NCBI GenBank assembly: GCA_018268055.1
Contig: JAFDXF010000076.1
Coordinates: 62,001 to 126,000 of the forward strand
From: Bacteroidota bacterium
GTDB taxonomy: Bacteria > Bacteroidota > Bacteroidia > Chitinophagales > Chitinophagaceae
DNA: 64,000 nucleotides
Direction of reading: 5' to 3'
The position numbers were made by a program, and so were the translations under genes. Position 1 is the stretch's first letter; the number at the start of each line of letters is the position of its first letter. Positions 49,165-58,097 of this stretch are shown piece by piece. Under the pieces are notes generated by a model. It was not told the DNA's origin. It saw only the letters and a list, made by a program, of their open reading frames with translations, and searched no databases.

Positions 49165-50253
49165 TTAATGATTTTCTTCTTCAAAATGTGGATCGCCTAT
49201 TGCCTGACTAATGAATACTGCCGTTAAAGTAGTAAATATATAAGCCTGGATAAACGCCACTAATATTTCAACAACATAAATAAATACTGCAAATGCAATG
49301 CTCACCGGTGTAAATGCAACGCCTGCCACTTTGGTCATTTCGGTAAAAATGAAAATCAAACTCACAAAACTTAAAATGATAATGTGGCCTGCTGTCATAT
49401 TTGCAAAAAGACGAATAATTAATGCGAAAGGCTTTGTAAATACGCCCATCAATTCTACCGGCATCATCAATATCTTAACCGGTACAGGCACACCCGGAAA
49501 CCAAAATACGTGTTTCCAAAAATGACCATTTGAGCTAAATAATATAACAATCAATGCAATAATTCCCAACACAGCCGTAAAGGCAATATTTCCGGTAACA
49601 TTAGCAGAGCCCGGCAGCATACCAAATAATGCATTGACCAAAATAAAAAAGAATAACGTCAATAAATATGGAAGATATTTATCTGCTTTTGTATGCAAAT
49701 TGGGACGAGCAATATCATCTCTGATAAAAAGCACTACCGGCTCCAATGCATTTTGAAATCCTTTGGGTGCTGAAGTTACTCCTTGTCCGTTTTTATATTT
49801 TTTGGCCATTGAAGTAAAAATGAGTACCAATATTGCCAAAGCAATAAACATTTGCACTACATTCTTCGTCAATGAGAAATCATATACTTTAACTGATTCA
49901 TCTTTTTGCCCATTGGCATCTACTGCATATATATCGTGTCCTTCTATTTTGTACCCGTTGTATGCCTCTTGTCCATGATGAAAATTGGACGACATAAACA
50001 TACTAAATCCACGCTGTGGCGAATATAAGATTACCGGTAGCGGTAATGTGGCGTGAAACTCACTGCCATCTTCTTTTTTAATAGAAAAAAAATGAAACTC
50101 ATGCGCATCAGCGATATGGTCTAACATTTCTTTGCCCGGGTCAAATTTTTCTTCATGACCGTCACCTTCACCGGCAATTGCAGGAATTGACAAAGTGATA
50201 CTTAAAACGCTGAAAAGCACTACCAGTAAGGATTTGAGAGATCTGAACTTCAT
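49165..50253 (-). CDS. atpB: F1F0 ATP synthase subunit a
   Basis: 362 aa, longer than the E. coli subunit because of an N-terminal signal-like segment (about 1-27) and a His/Asp-rich extracytoplasmic stretch (about 30-125), as is common in Bacteroidota. The essential arginine is in the ALIIRLFANMTAGHI helix. First gene of atpB-E-F-H-A. Confidence 0.95.
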   Translation of the reverse strand: MKFRSLKSLLVVLFSVLSITLSIPAIAGEGDGHEEKFDPGKEMLDHIADAHEFHFFSIKKEDGSEFHATLPLPVILYSPQRGFSMFMSSNFHHGQEAYNGYKIEGHDIYAVDANGQKDESVKVYDFSLTKNVVQMFIALAILVLIFTSMAKKYKNGQGVTSAPKGFQNALEPVVLFIRDDIARPNLHTKADKYLPYLLTLFFFILVNALFGMLPGSANVTGNIAFTAVLGIIALIVILFSSNGHFWKHVFWFPGVPVPVKILMMPVELMGVFTKPFALIIRLFANMTAGHIIILSFVSLIFIFTEMTKVAGVAFTPVSIAFAVFIYVVEILVAFIQAYIFTTLTAVFISQAIGDPHFEEENH

Positions 50254-50273
50254 GCCGCTTCTGAAATTTGCGG

Positions 50274-50281
50274 CAAAGATA
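50274..50281 (-). promoter_or_regulatory. Bacteroidota -7 element of the atp operon
   Basis: Minus-strand TATCTTTG, 20 bases before the atpB start. Confidence 0.55.
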
Positions 50282-50416
50282 AGGGTGCAACGCCGAAAAC
50301 CGATAGTGATTGCTATGATTTTGACAGATTTTCCATTATTTGGCTGCCCGATTTAAGCTTCTTTTTCTATTTTATTCTGAGCTATTGAAAATCAACCATC
50401 TAATTTTGACAATAAC

Positions 50417-52222
50417 TTATTCTTCGGCCGTCCGATGAAACTGCATTTGATACAATTTGCTGTAAAAACCACCCAATTTGAGCAATTCCTCATTTGTGCC
50501 CACCTCTTTAATCACCCCTTTGTCCAAAACGATGATTTTATCGGCTTTTTGAATCGTTGATAATCGGTGTGCAATAACGATTGATGTTCGGCCTTTTATC
50601 AATTTATCAATTGCATTTTGAATCAACAATTCACTTTCGGTATCCACACTTGAGGTGGCTTCATCCAAAATCAAAATAGCAGGATCGTAAAGTAATGCAC
50701 GGATGAACGACAAAAGCTGTCGTTGACCTAAGGATAAAGTAGCGCCACGTTCCATCACATTATAATCATAGCCTCCCGGCAACCGCATGATGAATTCGTG
50801 CATACCTATCAGCTTTGCAGCTTCCATTACTTTCTCACGACTTATGTCCGGATTGCGAAGCGTAATATTGTCTATAATAGAGCCGGAGAACAAAAAAACA
50901 TCTTGCAACACTACACCAATATTTTTCCGAAGTATATCAGGCTGATAGCTGTTAATATTTATATCATCAATTTTTATCTCACCGCGTTGAATCTGATACA
51001 ATCTGTTCAGCAAACTGATGATGGTTGTCTTTCCACTTCCGGTATGACCTACCACTGCTACTGTTTCGCCTGGATTTATTTGAAAGTTCACCTCTTTTAA
51101 TACATACTGTTCGTTTTGGTATGCAAACCATACATGATTAAAATCTACTGCTCCTTTTATACGTTCGGCTGTTTGTACATATCCGCCTTCGGGTGGATGC
51201 AGCACATCATCATTATCTATTACTTTGAAAACCCTTTCGCTGGCAATGATGCCCATTTGCAACACATTAAACTTATCGGCCAACACACGCAATGGGCGAA
51301 ACAATAAATTCAACATTAAAATAAATGCCATCACTGTTCCCTGCTGCCCCCGATGAAGATTGAGCGCCTCTCCTGCTGTCCACCACACCACTAAACCAAT
51401 TGCTAATGCCAACACAATTTCTACAACCGGAAAAAAAACAGAATAAGCAAAAATTGCTTTGATGTTAGCATTGCGATGCTCTCTATTTATTTTTTTAAAC
51501 TTATCTAATTCCTGATCTTCTGCTGCAAATGCTTGCACTATTTGCATACCGGTAAGATGCTCTTGTACAAAAGCATTTAGTGCAGCTACTGCATTTCTTA
51601 CTTTTAAAAAAGAACGATTGATGCTCTCTTTAAAATAGTAGGTAGCGATCAAGATTATGGGAAAAGGGATGAGTGCGATCAATGTAAGTCGCCAATCCAT
51701 CCAAAACATCATGGACAATACGCAAATAATAGAAAGCAAATCGGCTATGATGGGCACTAACCCATCGGAGAAAATATCGTTGATAGATTCAATATCGTTT
51801 ATGGTGCGAGTGGTTAATGTACCAATCGGTGTGCGGTCAAACTGACGCAGATTCAAGTTGATAATTTTTTGAAAAGTTTCTACTCGTATGTCTTTCACTA
51901 CTGCCTGTCCTAACAAAGCAGTGGTAAATGAAAAAACAAAACGAAACAATGTTTCGATGATGATGAGCGCAATTTGAATCAACGTAATCACCACCAGCAT
52001 TTCAGCAATATCAAAATACCATGGTGTAAAAGTAGCAGTGGGATCGCCGGCTATAAATTTATCTACCGTAAACTTGATCAAGTATGGGCGAATGGGAGTA
52101 ATAATAGCCAGCAGAATAGCTAAAGCAATGGATAAGTAAAATTTCTTTTTATAAGGGCGTGCATAGAGAAATACCCGACGTAATAATGAAATATCAAAAA
52201 ATGTTTTCTGTGCTGCTGACAA
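50417..52222 (-). CDS. ABC exporter with fused membrane and ATPase domains
   Basis: 601 aa. Six membrane helices (about 25-310) then ATPase domain: Walker A GHTGSGKTT, Q-loop VLQDVFLFSG, signature LSLGQRQLLSF, Walker B ILILDEATSS, H-loop AHRLST. The LSLGQ form of the signature is seen in MdlB/LmrCD-type half-transporters. It could be a homodimer; no partner half is adjacent. Cargo unknown. Confidence 0.9.
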   Translation of the reverse strand: MSAAQKTFFDISLLRRVFLYARPYKKKFYLSIALAILLAIITPIRPYLIKFTVDKFIAGDPTATFTPWYFDIAEMLVVITLIQIALIIIETLFRFVFSFTTALLGQAVVKDIRVETFQKIINLNLRQFDRTPIGTLTTRTINDIESINDIFSDGLVPIIADLLSIICVLSMMFWMDWRLTLIALIPFPIILIATYYFKESINRSFLKVRNAVAALNAFVQEHLTGMQIVQAFAAEDQELDKFKKINREHRNANIKAIFAYSVFFPVVEIVLALAIGLVVWWTAGEALNLHRGQQGTVMAFILMLNLLFRPLRVLADKFNVLQMGIIASERVFKVIDNDDVLHPPEGGYVQTAERIKGAVDFNHVWFAYQNEQYVLKEVNFQINPGETVAVVGHTGSGKTTIISLLNRLYQIQRGEIKIDDININSYQPDILRKNIGVVLQDVFLFSGSIIDNITLRNPDISREKVMEAAKLIGMHEFIMRLPGGYDYNVMERGATLSLGQRQLLSFIRALLYDPAILILDEATSSVDTESELLIQNAIDKLIKGRTSIVIAHRLSTIQKADKIIVLDKGVIKEVGTNEELLKLGGFYSKLYQMQFHRTAEE

Positions 52223-52242
52223 ATTATTCGATTGAAGAAACG

Positions 52243-52250
52243 CAAATGTA
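52243..52250 (-). promoter_or_regulatory. Bacteroidota -7 element of the ABC exporter
   Basis: Minus-strand TACATTTG, 21 bases before the start. Confidence 0.5.
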
Positions 52251-52382
52251 AAAAAGAAGAATGGGATTTATTGAATATAAAGGGATTGGAGAATTGAAAA
52301 TGCTTTAATGACATATATCATTCAACTCATACATATTGATTTCACTATGTTTTTATTATATTGAGCAAAAAATACATTTAAT

Positions 52383-55300
52383 ATGAAAAATTTTGTAAAC
52401 AAATATTCTTTATCCAAGACACTGAGATTTGAGTTGAAGCCGGTAGGCTCAAATGGCAAATTGCTTAACGAAGATGAAGCTACAGAAATCTTTAAAAAAA
52501 TTATTGAACAGGACAGGAAAGTCAAAGCAGCATACACTGCTCTAAAACCCGTGATAGATAAAATACACGAGGACATTATCAATACAAGTTTAACTTCGGA
52601 AGAAGTAAAACAAATTGGTTTTGCAGATTATTTTGAAGAGTATAAAAAAGGAAAGGCAAAAATGCTAAATGACTTTGAAAAGAGTTTGAGAGAGCAGATA
52701 GGAAAAGCATTTGAAGATGTTCTAAAATCTTATGCTGTTAAGAAAATATCTAAAAAGAAAGAAGAAGAAGAAAAATCTGTCTTTGAATTTAAAAAAAGTG
52801 TTCCAATAGCAAAAGCCGAGATCATAGATTATCTGTTAGAACAGCATAATGATGATGCAAACTTAGTAACTCACATTAAAGAATTTAAAGGCTTTTTCGG
52901 ATATTTTAAAGGTTATAATACTAACCGAGCAAATTATTATGAATACAAAAAAGAAGCAGATACTTCCGTTGCTACTCGTATCATTCACGAAAACCTGCCC
53001 AAATTTTGTGATAATGCAATTCAGTTTGAAAGCAAAAAAGATGATTACACGGGTGCATATCAATTCCTAAAAGCCAACAGTCAGACTACTCAAATAAAAG
53101 ATGCCGAAACCAATGCAATGATTGAAGCTGAAGCAATTAGTGAAGATTGGTTTAAGATAGAAAAATTTTCTGAATGTCTTACTCAAAATGGAATAGATGC
53201 CTATAACAGGGTTATCGGGCATTACAACCTCCTGATAAACCTATACAACCAAGCAAGAAATGACGAAAAAGATTTTAGAAAAATACCACAGTTTAAAACG
53301 CTTTTTAAACAAATCGGAAGTGCCAAAAGAGTTTTGTTTGAACAGATCGAATCTGATGAAGAATTAAAAGCTCAACTGGAAACACTTAGTAATGCAGGTG
53401 GAAAATATTTTAAAGAATCAACCGACATTAATCAAATAACTATTCAGAGTTTTACCAAATGGCTGAAAGAAAATGATGATTGGGACGGTGTTTATTGGTC
53501 GAAAGCAGCCGTTGATAAGATTTCCAATAAGTATTTAGCCAATTGGCACGAGATAAAAGACCGTATTCAAACAATCTTACAAGGAAAAGATAAAGAACAA
53601 AAAGATTCACTTAAATCTGTTGCTACATATAAAAAGAATCGTGAAGAAGAATTAAAAATTAACGATGCCGTTGAACTGTCAGGCTTATTTAAAATACTAA
53701 ATCAACAAATTGGTAAGGATTCGAGCAAAGCCTTTTTCAAACAATCTGTTTTAGAAGAACAGCAATCTTTAATTGATGAAAATAAAACCCCAAGCCAAAA
53801 CCTTATTAATTTAATCTGTTGTGAAATAGAACTTCATGCAAACAACTTTAATGGCAACTCCACAGCCATTTTTGAAATAAAAGACTACAAAAACGAAGAA
53901 AATATAAAAACGATAAAAGATTGGTTAGACTTTACCAAACAAATACTTTGGTCGGTTAAGTATTTTGATGTAAAACAGAATAAAATAAAGGGAAATAGCC
54001 CTAATTCCGAGTTATCTAATATTCTTTCTACATTCTTACGAAATGACAATACAGATTGGTTTAATTGGTATGATTTGGTAAGAAATTATTTAAGTAAAAA
54101 GCCACAAGATGATGCTAAAAAGAATAAGTTGAAGTTGAATTTTCTCAACGCGAATCTATTAGGTGGCTGGAGTGATGGGGAAGAAAAAAACAAAGGTGCA
54201 GTTCTGCTCAAAAACGTTAATAAGAAATATGTTGGAATATTGATTGAGCGAAATATTTTTGATACGAAGAAAAAGAAGAATCCAGTTTATAGTGAATCAG
54301 CAACAGATACTGGACGTTTGATTTTGAGAAATTTGGCTTTCAAAACATTAACAGGAAAAGGATTTAATGGAATGTTTAATGGACAAAAATATAGTGATAT
54401 TGGAAAAACAAATCCATTAGGTGCTATTTATAACCTACAAAAATTCATTAGTGAGTATGTTATCAAAAAAGACAAAATTACTTATGCTGAAAAATATCCA
54501 CTTCTAAAAAATGTCTTAGAAAAAAAATATACCGATAAAAAGACGTTTGATAAAGAAGTGCAAGACACATTGACCCAATGTTATGAGAATGATTTTGTAC
54601 CTATAAATTGGAGAGAGGTATTAAAATTCGTAGAACAAGAGAAAATGTACCTCTTTGAAATTTACAGTAAAGATTTTTCGGAAACCAAAGGCGAGAAAAG
54701 TAAAAATAGTAATGTAAATCTTCAAACCAAATACTGGGAACATATTTTTCAGAAAAACAGCACCATTCAACTAAACGGAGGTGGTGAAATCTTTTTTAGA
54801 GGAAAAGTTGATTTAAAAGAGGAGGATAAAGCGATTCACCCTGCCAATGAAAAAATAAATCGTAGAAGCGATGGGAAAAAGGAGAGTATTTTTAAACATG
54901 AAATCATAAAGAACAAACGCTTTACAACGGAAAAATTTTTCTTTCACATTCCGATTAAAATAAATTATCAAGAGCCAAGCTATGTCTATCAGGGCAAAGT
55001 TAAAGATATTGTTAGTCCAATAGTAAATGATGAATTTTCAAAATCATCCGATATTCAATTTCTTGGCATTGACCGTGGAGAAAAACATTTAGTTTATTAT
55101 TCATTGGTTAATAAAAATGGAGAAATACTCAGTCAAGGGCATTTTGACACTATCAACAACAAAAACTATTTAGACGAAATAAATAATGCTGCAAAAAAGA
55201 GAAAAGAAAAACAGGAAAACTGGCAGCAGAAAGGAAATATCTCTAATCTGAAAGACGGTTACATATCTTTAGTTGTTCACGAAATTTTAGAGAAAATGAA

Positions 55301-56384
55301 AGATAAAGAGGGTAACTACAAACCCACTTTTATTGTTTTAGAAGATTTAAACCCAGGTTTCAAACGTGGTCGTCAAAAATTTGAGCAGCAAGTCTATCAA
55401 AAATTTGAATTAGCCTTAGCGAAGAAATTAAATTATTTAGTAGATAAAAAAGCTTCAATAGGAGCGATTGGCTCTGTGCCTAAAGCACTTCAATTAGCAC
55501 CTCCTGTTTCTAATTATGGAGAAATTGAAAATAAAAAGCAGGTTGGAATCATGCTTTATACTCGTGCTAACTACACTTCTGTAACTGATCCTGCTACAGG
55601 TTGGCGAAAAACCATTTATCTGAAAACAGGAAGCGAAGAAGACATCAAAAAACAAATTTTGAATTCGTTCACGGAAATAGGAATTGAAAACAACGATTAT
55701 TATTTCCAATACACAGATGCAAATGGCAAAGAATGGAAATTATGGTCAGGGAAAGATGAAAAATCATTAGAGCGATACCGTTTTAAAAGAGGTAATAGTA
55801 AAAATGAACCAACTATTGAATCTTATGATGTAAAAGCCTTATTAGATAAGCTGTTTGAGAAGTTTGATAAAACAAAACCATTAAAGCAACAACTTGAGTC
55901 AGGAATAGAATTAACTAAAGTCAATGAACATACCGCTTGGGAAACACTGCGTTTTGTAATTGATATTATTCAGCAAATCAGAAACTCAGGGGATACAACC
56001 AAGAAACAAGATGATAATTTCTTGCAATCGCCTGTAAGAAATGATGAAGGAAATCATTTTGACTCAAAAAATTTTAAAGATGTTGATAATGCTAAACTTC
56101 CCAAAGATGCCGATGCAAATGGGGCATTCAATATTGCCAGAAAAGGTATTGTAATGTATGAACACATTAGGGGATTAGGAAAGAATTGGAATAAAAAAGT
56201 CAAAATAGATGGAAATGAAACGATTGATTTGGATTTATTTGTTTCAGATCAAGAGTGGGATTTGTGGCTAACTAACCGAGAACAATGGCAAAATAAATTA
56301 GCTCATTTCTCATCAAGGTCTGCAAAAGAAGAAAGCAAAGTAATAAGTAACAAAAAAATAATAGATGAAGAGAATGAAAATTAA
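52383..56384 (+). CDS. cas12a: Cas12a (Cpf1), type V-A CRISPR effector nuclease
   Basis: 1333 aa, within the family range. N-terminal NKYSLSKTLRFELKPVG is the Cas12a start. RuvC-I D897 (LGIDRGEKH), bridge-helix W947 (ENWQQKGNI), RuvC-II E987 (IVLEDLNPGFKRGRQKFE), Nuc-domain R1200 (QQIRNSGD) and RuvC-III D1244 (DADANGAFNIA) are all present. The crRNA-processing site has H819 (AIHPANE) and K843 (IIKNKRF). So it should process its own crRNAs and cut DNA. The PAM-interacting region (about 594-665) is unlike well-known members. A weak promoter-like TTG...TATATTG lies at 52336-52363. First gene of the CRISPR-Cas locus; A/T-rich. Confidence 0.97.
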   Translation: MKNFVNKYSLSKTLRFELKPVGSNGKLLNEDEATEIFKKIIEQDRKVKAAYTALKPVIDKIHEDIINTSLTSEEVKQIGFADYFEEYKKGKAKMLNDFEKSLREQIGKAFEDVLKSYAVKKISKKKEEEEKSVFEFKKSVPIAKAEIIDYLLEQHNDDANLVTHIKEFKGFFGYFKGYNTNRANYYEYKKEADTSVATRIIHENLPKFCDNAIQFESKKDDYTGAYQFLKANSQTTQIKDAETNAMIEAEAISEDWFKIEKFSECLTQNGIDAYNRVIGHYNLLINLYNQARNDEKDFRKIPQFKTLFKQIGSAKRVLFEQIESDEELKAQLETLSNAGGKYFKESTDINQITIQSFTKWLKENDDWDGVYWSKAAVDKISNKYLANWHEIKDRIQTILQGKDKEQKDSLKSVATYKKNREEELKINDAVELSGLFKILNQQIGKDSSKAFFKQSVLEEQQSLIDENKTPSQNLINLICCEIELHANNFNGNSTAIFEIKDYKNEENIKTIKDWLDFTKQILWSVKYFDVKQNKIKGNSPNSELSNILSTFLRNDNTDWFNWYDLVRNYLSKKPQDDAKKNKLKLNFLNANLLGGWSDGEEKNKGAVLLKNVNKKYVGILIERNIFDTKKKKNPVYSESATDTGRLILRNLAFKTLTGKGFNGMFNGQKYSDIGKTNPLGAIYNLQKFISEYVIKKDKITYAEKYPLLKNVLEKKYTDKKTFDKEVQDTLTQCYENDFVPINWREVLKFVEQEKMYLFEIYSKDFSETKGEKSKNSNVNLQTKYWEHIFQKNSTIQLNGGGEIFFRGKVDLKEEDKAIHPANEKINRRSDGKKESIFKHEIIKNKRFTTEKFFFHIPIKINYQEPSYVYQGKVKDIVSPIVNDEFSKSSDIQFLGIDRGEKHLVYYSLVNKNGEILSQGHFDTINNKNYLDEINNAAKKRKEKQENWQQKGNISNLKDGYISLVVHEILEKMKDKEGNYKPTFIVLEDLNPGFKRGRQKFEQQVYQKFELALAKKLNYLVDKKASIGAIGSVPKALQLAPPVSNYGEIENKKQVGIMLYTRANYTSVTDPATGWRKTIYLKTGSEEDIKKQILNSFTEIGIENNDYYFQYTDANGKEWKLWSGKDEKSLERYRFKRGNSKNEPTIESYDVKALLDKLFEKFDKTKPLKQQLESGIELTKVNEHTAWETLRFVIDIIQQIRNSGDTTKKQDDNFLQSPVRNDEGNHFDSKNFKDVDNAKLPKDADANGAFNIARKGIVMYEHIRGLGKNWNKKVKIDGNETIDLDLFVSDQEWDLWLTNREQWQNKLAHFSSRSAKEESKVISNKKIIDEENEN

Positions 56385-56385
56385 T

Positions 56386-56421
56386 AAAACCAACAAAGCT
56401 TGGTTGAATTTTGTACAGGGA
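56386..56421 (+). repeat. 36-bp direct repeat, copy 1
   Basis: Starts AAAACCAACAAAGC, just after the cas12a stop. About 33 of 36 bases match the copy at 56995-57030. In one frame both encode K-T-N-K-A-W-L-x-F-V-Q, the tail of some reading frame. Confidence 0.7.
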
Positions 56422-56425
56422 AAAG

Positions 56426-56442
56426 GTCAGAACCACTGATTT
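56426..56442 (+). repeat. Left inverted repeat of the GxxExxY cassette
   Basis: GTCAGAACCACTGATTT pairs at 15 of 17 positions with the reverse complement of 56900-56916, which lies just after the GxxExxY stop. Confidence 0.65.
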
Positions 56443-56455
56443 CTTATGATTGAAT

Positions 56456-56490
56456 GATAAACTATGATTAAAAGATAAACTATGATTAAA
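56456..56490 (+). repeat. Tandem 17-18 bp repeat over the GxxExxY start codon
   Basis: Two copies of gataaactatgattaaa (56456-56473 and 56474-56490). The second contains the start ATG at 56482; the ATG in the first copy meets a stop after three codons. Confidence 0.7.
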
Positions 56491-56901
56491 GAAGAATATA
56501 AATACTCAGATTTGACCGGAAAGATTATCGGTTGTGCTATGAAAGTTCATTCAGCGTTAGGCAATGGCTTCCAAGAAGTCATTTATCAAAGAGCTTTAGC
56601 AATAGAAATGACAGACATGGGCTTATCATTTAGTCGTGAGCATGAAATGCCTATTTATTACAAACAACAACAAATAGGAACACGAAGGGTGGATTTTTTG
56701 GTGGAAGGTGTTATTTCAGTAGAATTGAAGGCGGTTACTTCCTTAGAAGATGTGCATTTAGCACAAGCCATAAATTACTTGGAAGCATACGATTTAGAAG
56801 TAGGGTTGCTTATAAATTTTGGCTCAAAAAGTATGCAACACAAACGCATCGTGAATAGAAAGTTTAATCAAAAAAATCAAGGAAATCCCGAAATCAAATA
56901 A
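56482..56901 (+). CDS. GxxExxY family protein, PD-(D/E)xK nuclease-like
   Basis: 139 aa. Family motif GFQEVIY (about 29-35), and a PD-(D/E)xK-type core with D71 (RRVDFLVEG) and E81-L-K83 (ISVELKAV), then QAINYLEAYDLEVGLLINFG. The family is related to Vsr/RecB-like nucleases by fold, but activity is unproven. It is placed between cas12a and the rest of the locus and is flanked by 17-bp imperfect inverted repeats, suggesting it moved in as a unit. It has no recognised role in type V immunity. Confidence 0.85.
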   Translation: MIKEEYKYSDLTGKIIGCAMKVHSALGNGFQEVIYQRALAIEMTDMGLSFSREHEMPIYYKQQQIGTRRVDFLVEGVISVELKAVTSLEDVHLAQAINYLEAYDLEVGLLINFGSKSMQHKRIVNRKFNQKNQGNPEIK

Positions 56902-56916
56902 ATCAGTGGTACAGAC
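56900..56916 (-). repeat. Right inverted repeat of the GxxExxY cassette
   Basis: AAATCAGTGGTACAGAC; its reverse complement matches 56426-56442 at 15 of 17 positions. It overlaps the last bases of the gene. Confidence 0.65.
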
Positions 56917-57040
56917 ACTTAATGCTGTTGAAAAAGCTTATTTGGAAAGTTTGAAGCAAATTGAAAAGAGAATAAAAAATAAAAAGCATTTGAAAAAACC
57001 AACAAAGCATGGTTATATTTTGTACAGGAAAAATAAATAA
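56909..57040 (+). pseudogene. Remnant of a RhuM-family gene 3' end
   Basis: The frame encodes TLNAVEKAYLESLKQI and then ends after KNK-rich sequence. The first 25 codons closely match the C-terminus of the intact RhuM gene that follows (TLNAVEKAYLESLKQIAKE). No N-terminal part is present, so this is a broken copy or a duplicated end. It lies between the GxxExxY cassette and the intact gene. Confidence 0.65.
56995..57030 (+). repeat. 36-bp direct repeat, copy 2
   Basis: Near-match of 56386-56421, at the end of the RhuM remnant. The two copies bracket the GxxExxY cassette plus the remnant. Confidence 0.7.
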
Positions 57041-57042
57041 CA

Positions 57043-58029
57043 ATGAGCAACGACAATAAAATTATCATATATCAAACTTCTGATGGTACTCCAAAAATTG
57101 ATGTGAGAATGGAGAACGAAACAGTATGGCTTACTCAAATGCAGTTAATAACGCTTTATCAATCCAGCAAAGCCAATGTAAGCGAGCATATCAAACATAT
57201 TTTTGAAGAAGGAGAATTGCTGAAAGATTCAGTTGTTCGGAAATTCCGAACAACTGCTGCTGACGGCAAAAATTACAATGTTGAGCATTATAATTTAGAT
57301 ATGATTATCTCATTGGGTTATCGTATCAAATCAGGTGTTGCAACACAATTCCGCCAGTGGGCAACCAAACGTTTGAATGAATACATCAGAAAAGGATTTA
57401 CATTGGATGATGAACGATTGAAAGGCAATGCAGGTGGTAATTATTTCAAAGAACTTCTGGATAGAATACGAGATATTAGAAGTAGTGAAAAAGCCTTGTA
57501 TCGTCAGGTGCTGGATTTGTATGCCACCAGTAGTGATTATGATTCAAAAAGTGCAGAAACCATACAGTTTTTCAAAACAGTACAAAATAAATTACACTAT
57601 GCTACCAATGAGCAAACAGCAGCAGAGGTGATTTACAGCCGTGCCGATGCCAATAAAGAGTTTATGGGCTTAACCACTTTTAAAGGAGATTTACCGGAAT
57701 TGGATGAAGTGCGTATTGCCAAAAATTACCTCACCGAAGATGAATTATTTCGTTTAAACCGTTTAGTGTCTGCATTTTTTGATTTAGCCGAAATAAAAGC
57801 TAAAGAAGAAACATTGATGAAAATGAAAGATTGGATTGAAGAGTTAGATAAGTTTTCCAACAGCTATGGAAAAGGAGTTCTAAAAAATGCCGGTTCAGTA
57901 AGCCATGAAAAAGCCATAGAAAAAGCGGAAGGAGAATATCGAAAATATGAAGTAAAAACACTCAATGCTGTGGAAAAAGCGTATTTGGAAAGTTTGAAGC
58001 AAATAGCAAAGGAAATAAAAAATAAGTAG
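57043..58029 (+). CDS. RhuM-family protein
   Basis: 328 aa. Family features: start with IIIYQTSDGTPKIDVRMENE, then ETVWLTQMQLITLYQSSKAN (winged-helix-like), VVRKFRTTAADGKNYNVEHY, the LDMIISLGYRIKSGVATQFR block and RQWATKRLNEYIRKGF. RhuM was named from a Salmonella pathogenicity island; the molecular function is unknown, and members often sit near defence or mobile genes. Here it separates cas12a from cas4-cas1-cas2. Intact, and its 3' end resembles the fragment just upstream. Confidence 0.85.
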   Translation: MSNDNKIIIYQTSDGTPKIDVRMENETVWLTQMQLITLYQSSKANVSEHIKHIFEEGELLKDSVVRKFRTTAADGKNYNVEHYNLDMIISLGYRIKSGVATQFRQWATKRLNEYIRKGFTLDDERLKGNAGGNYFKELLDRIRDIRSSEKALYRQVLDLYATSSDYDSKSAETIQFFKTVQNKLHYATNEQTAAEVIYSRADANKEFMGLTTFKGDLPELDEVRIAKNYLTEDELFRLNRLVSAFFDLAEIKAKEETLMKMKDWIEELDKFSNSYGKGVLKNAGSVSHEKAIEKAEGEYRKYEVKTLNAVEKAYLESLKQIAKEIKNK

Positions 58030-58097
58030 CTATTTACTTAGAGAATTTAATTTTTCTGAATATTTTGTTCTTTGACATATTGGTAAAATCTTTATTT

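Noticed and set aside
52336..52363. Promoter for cas12a (TTG ... TATATTG)
   Set aside because: The -7 part matches TAnnTTTG poorly, so it was mentioned only as weak and not listed as a feature.
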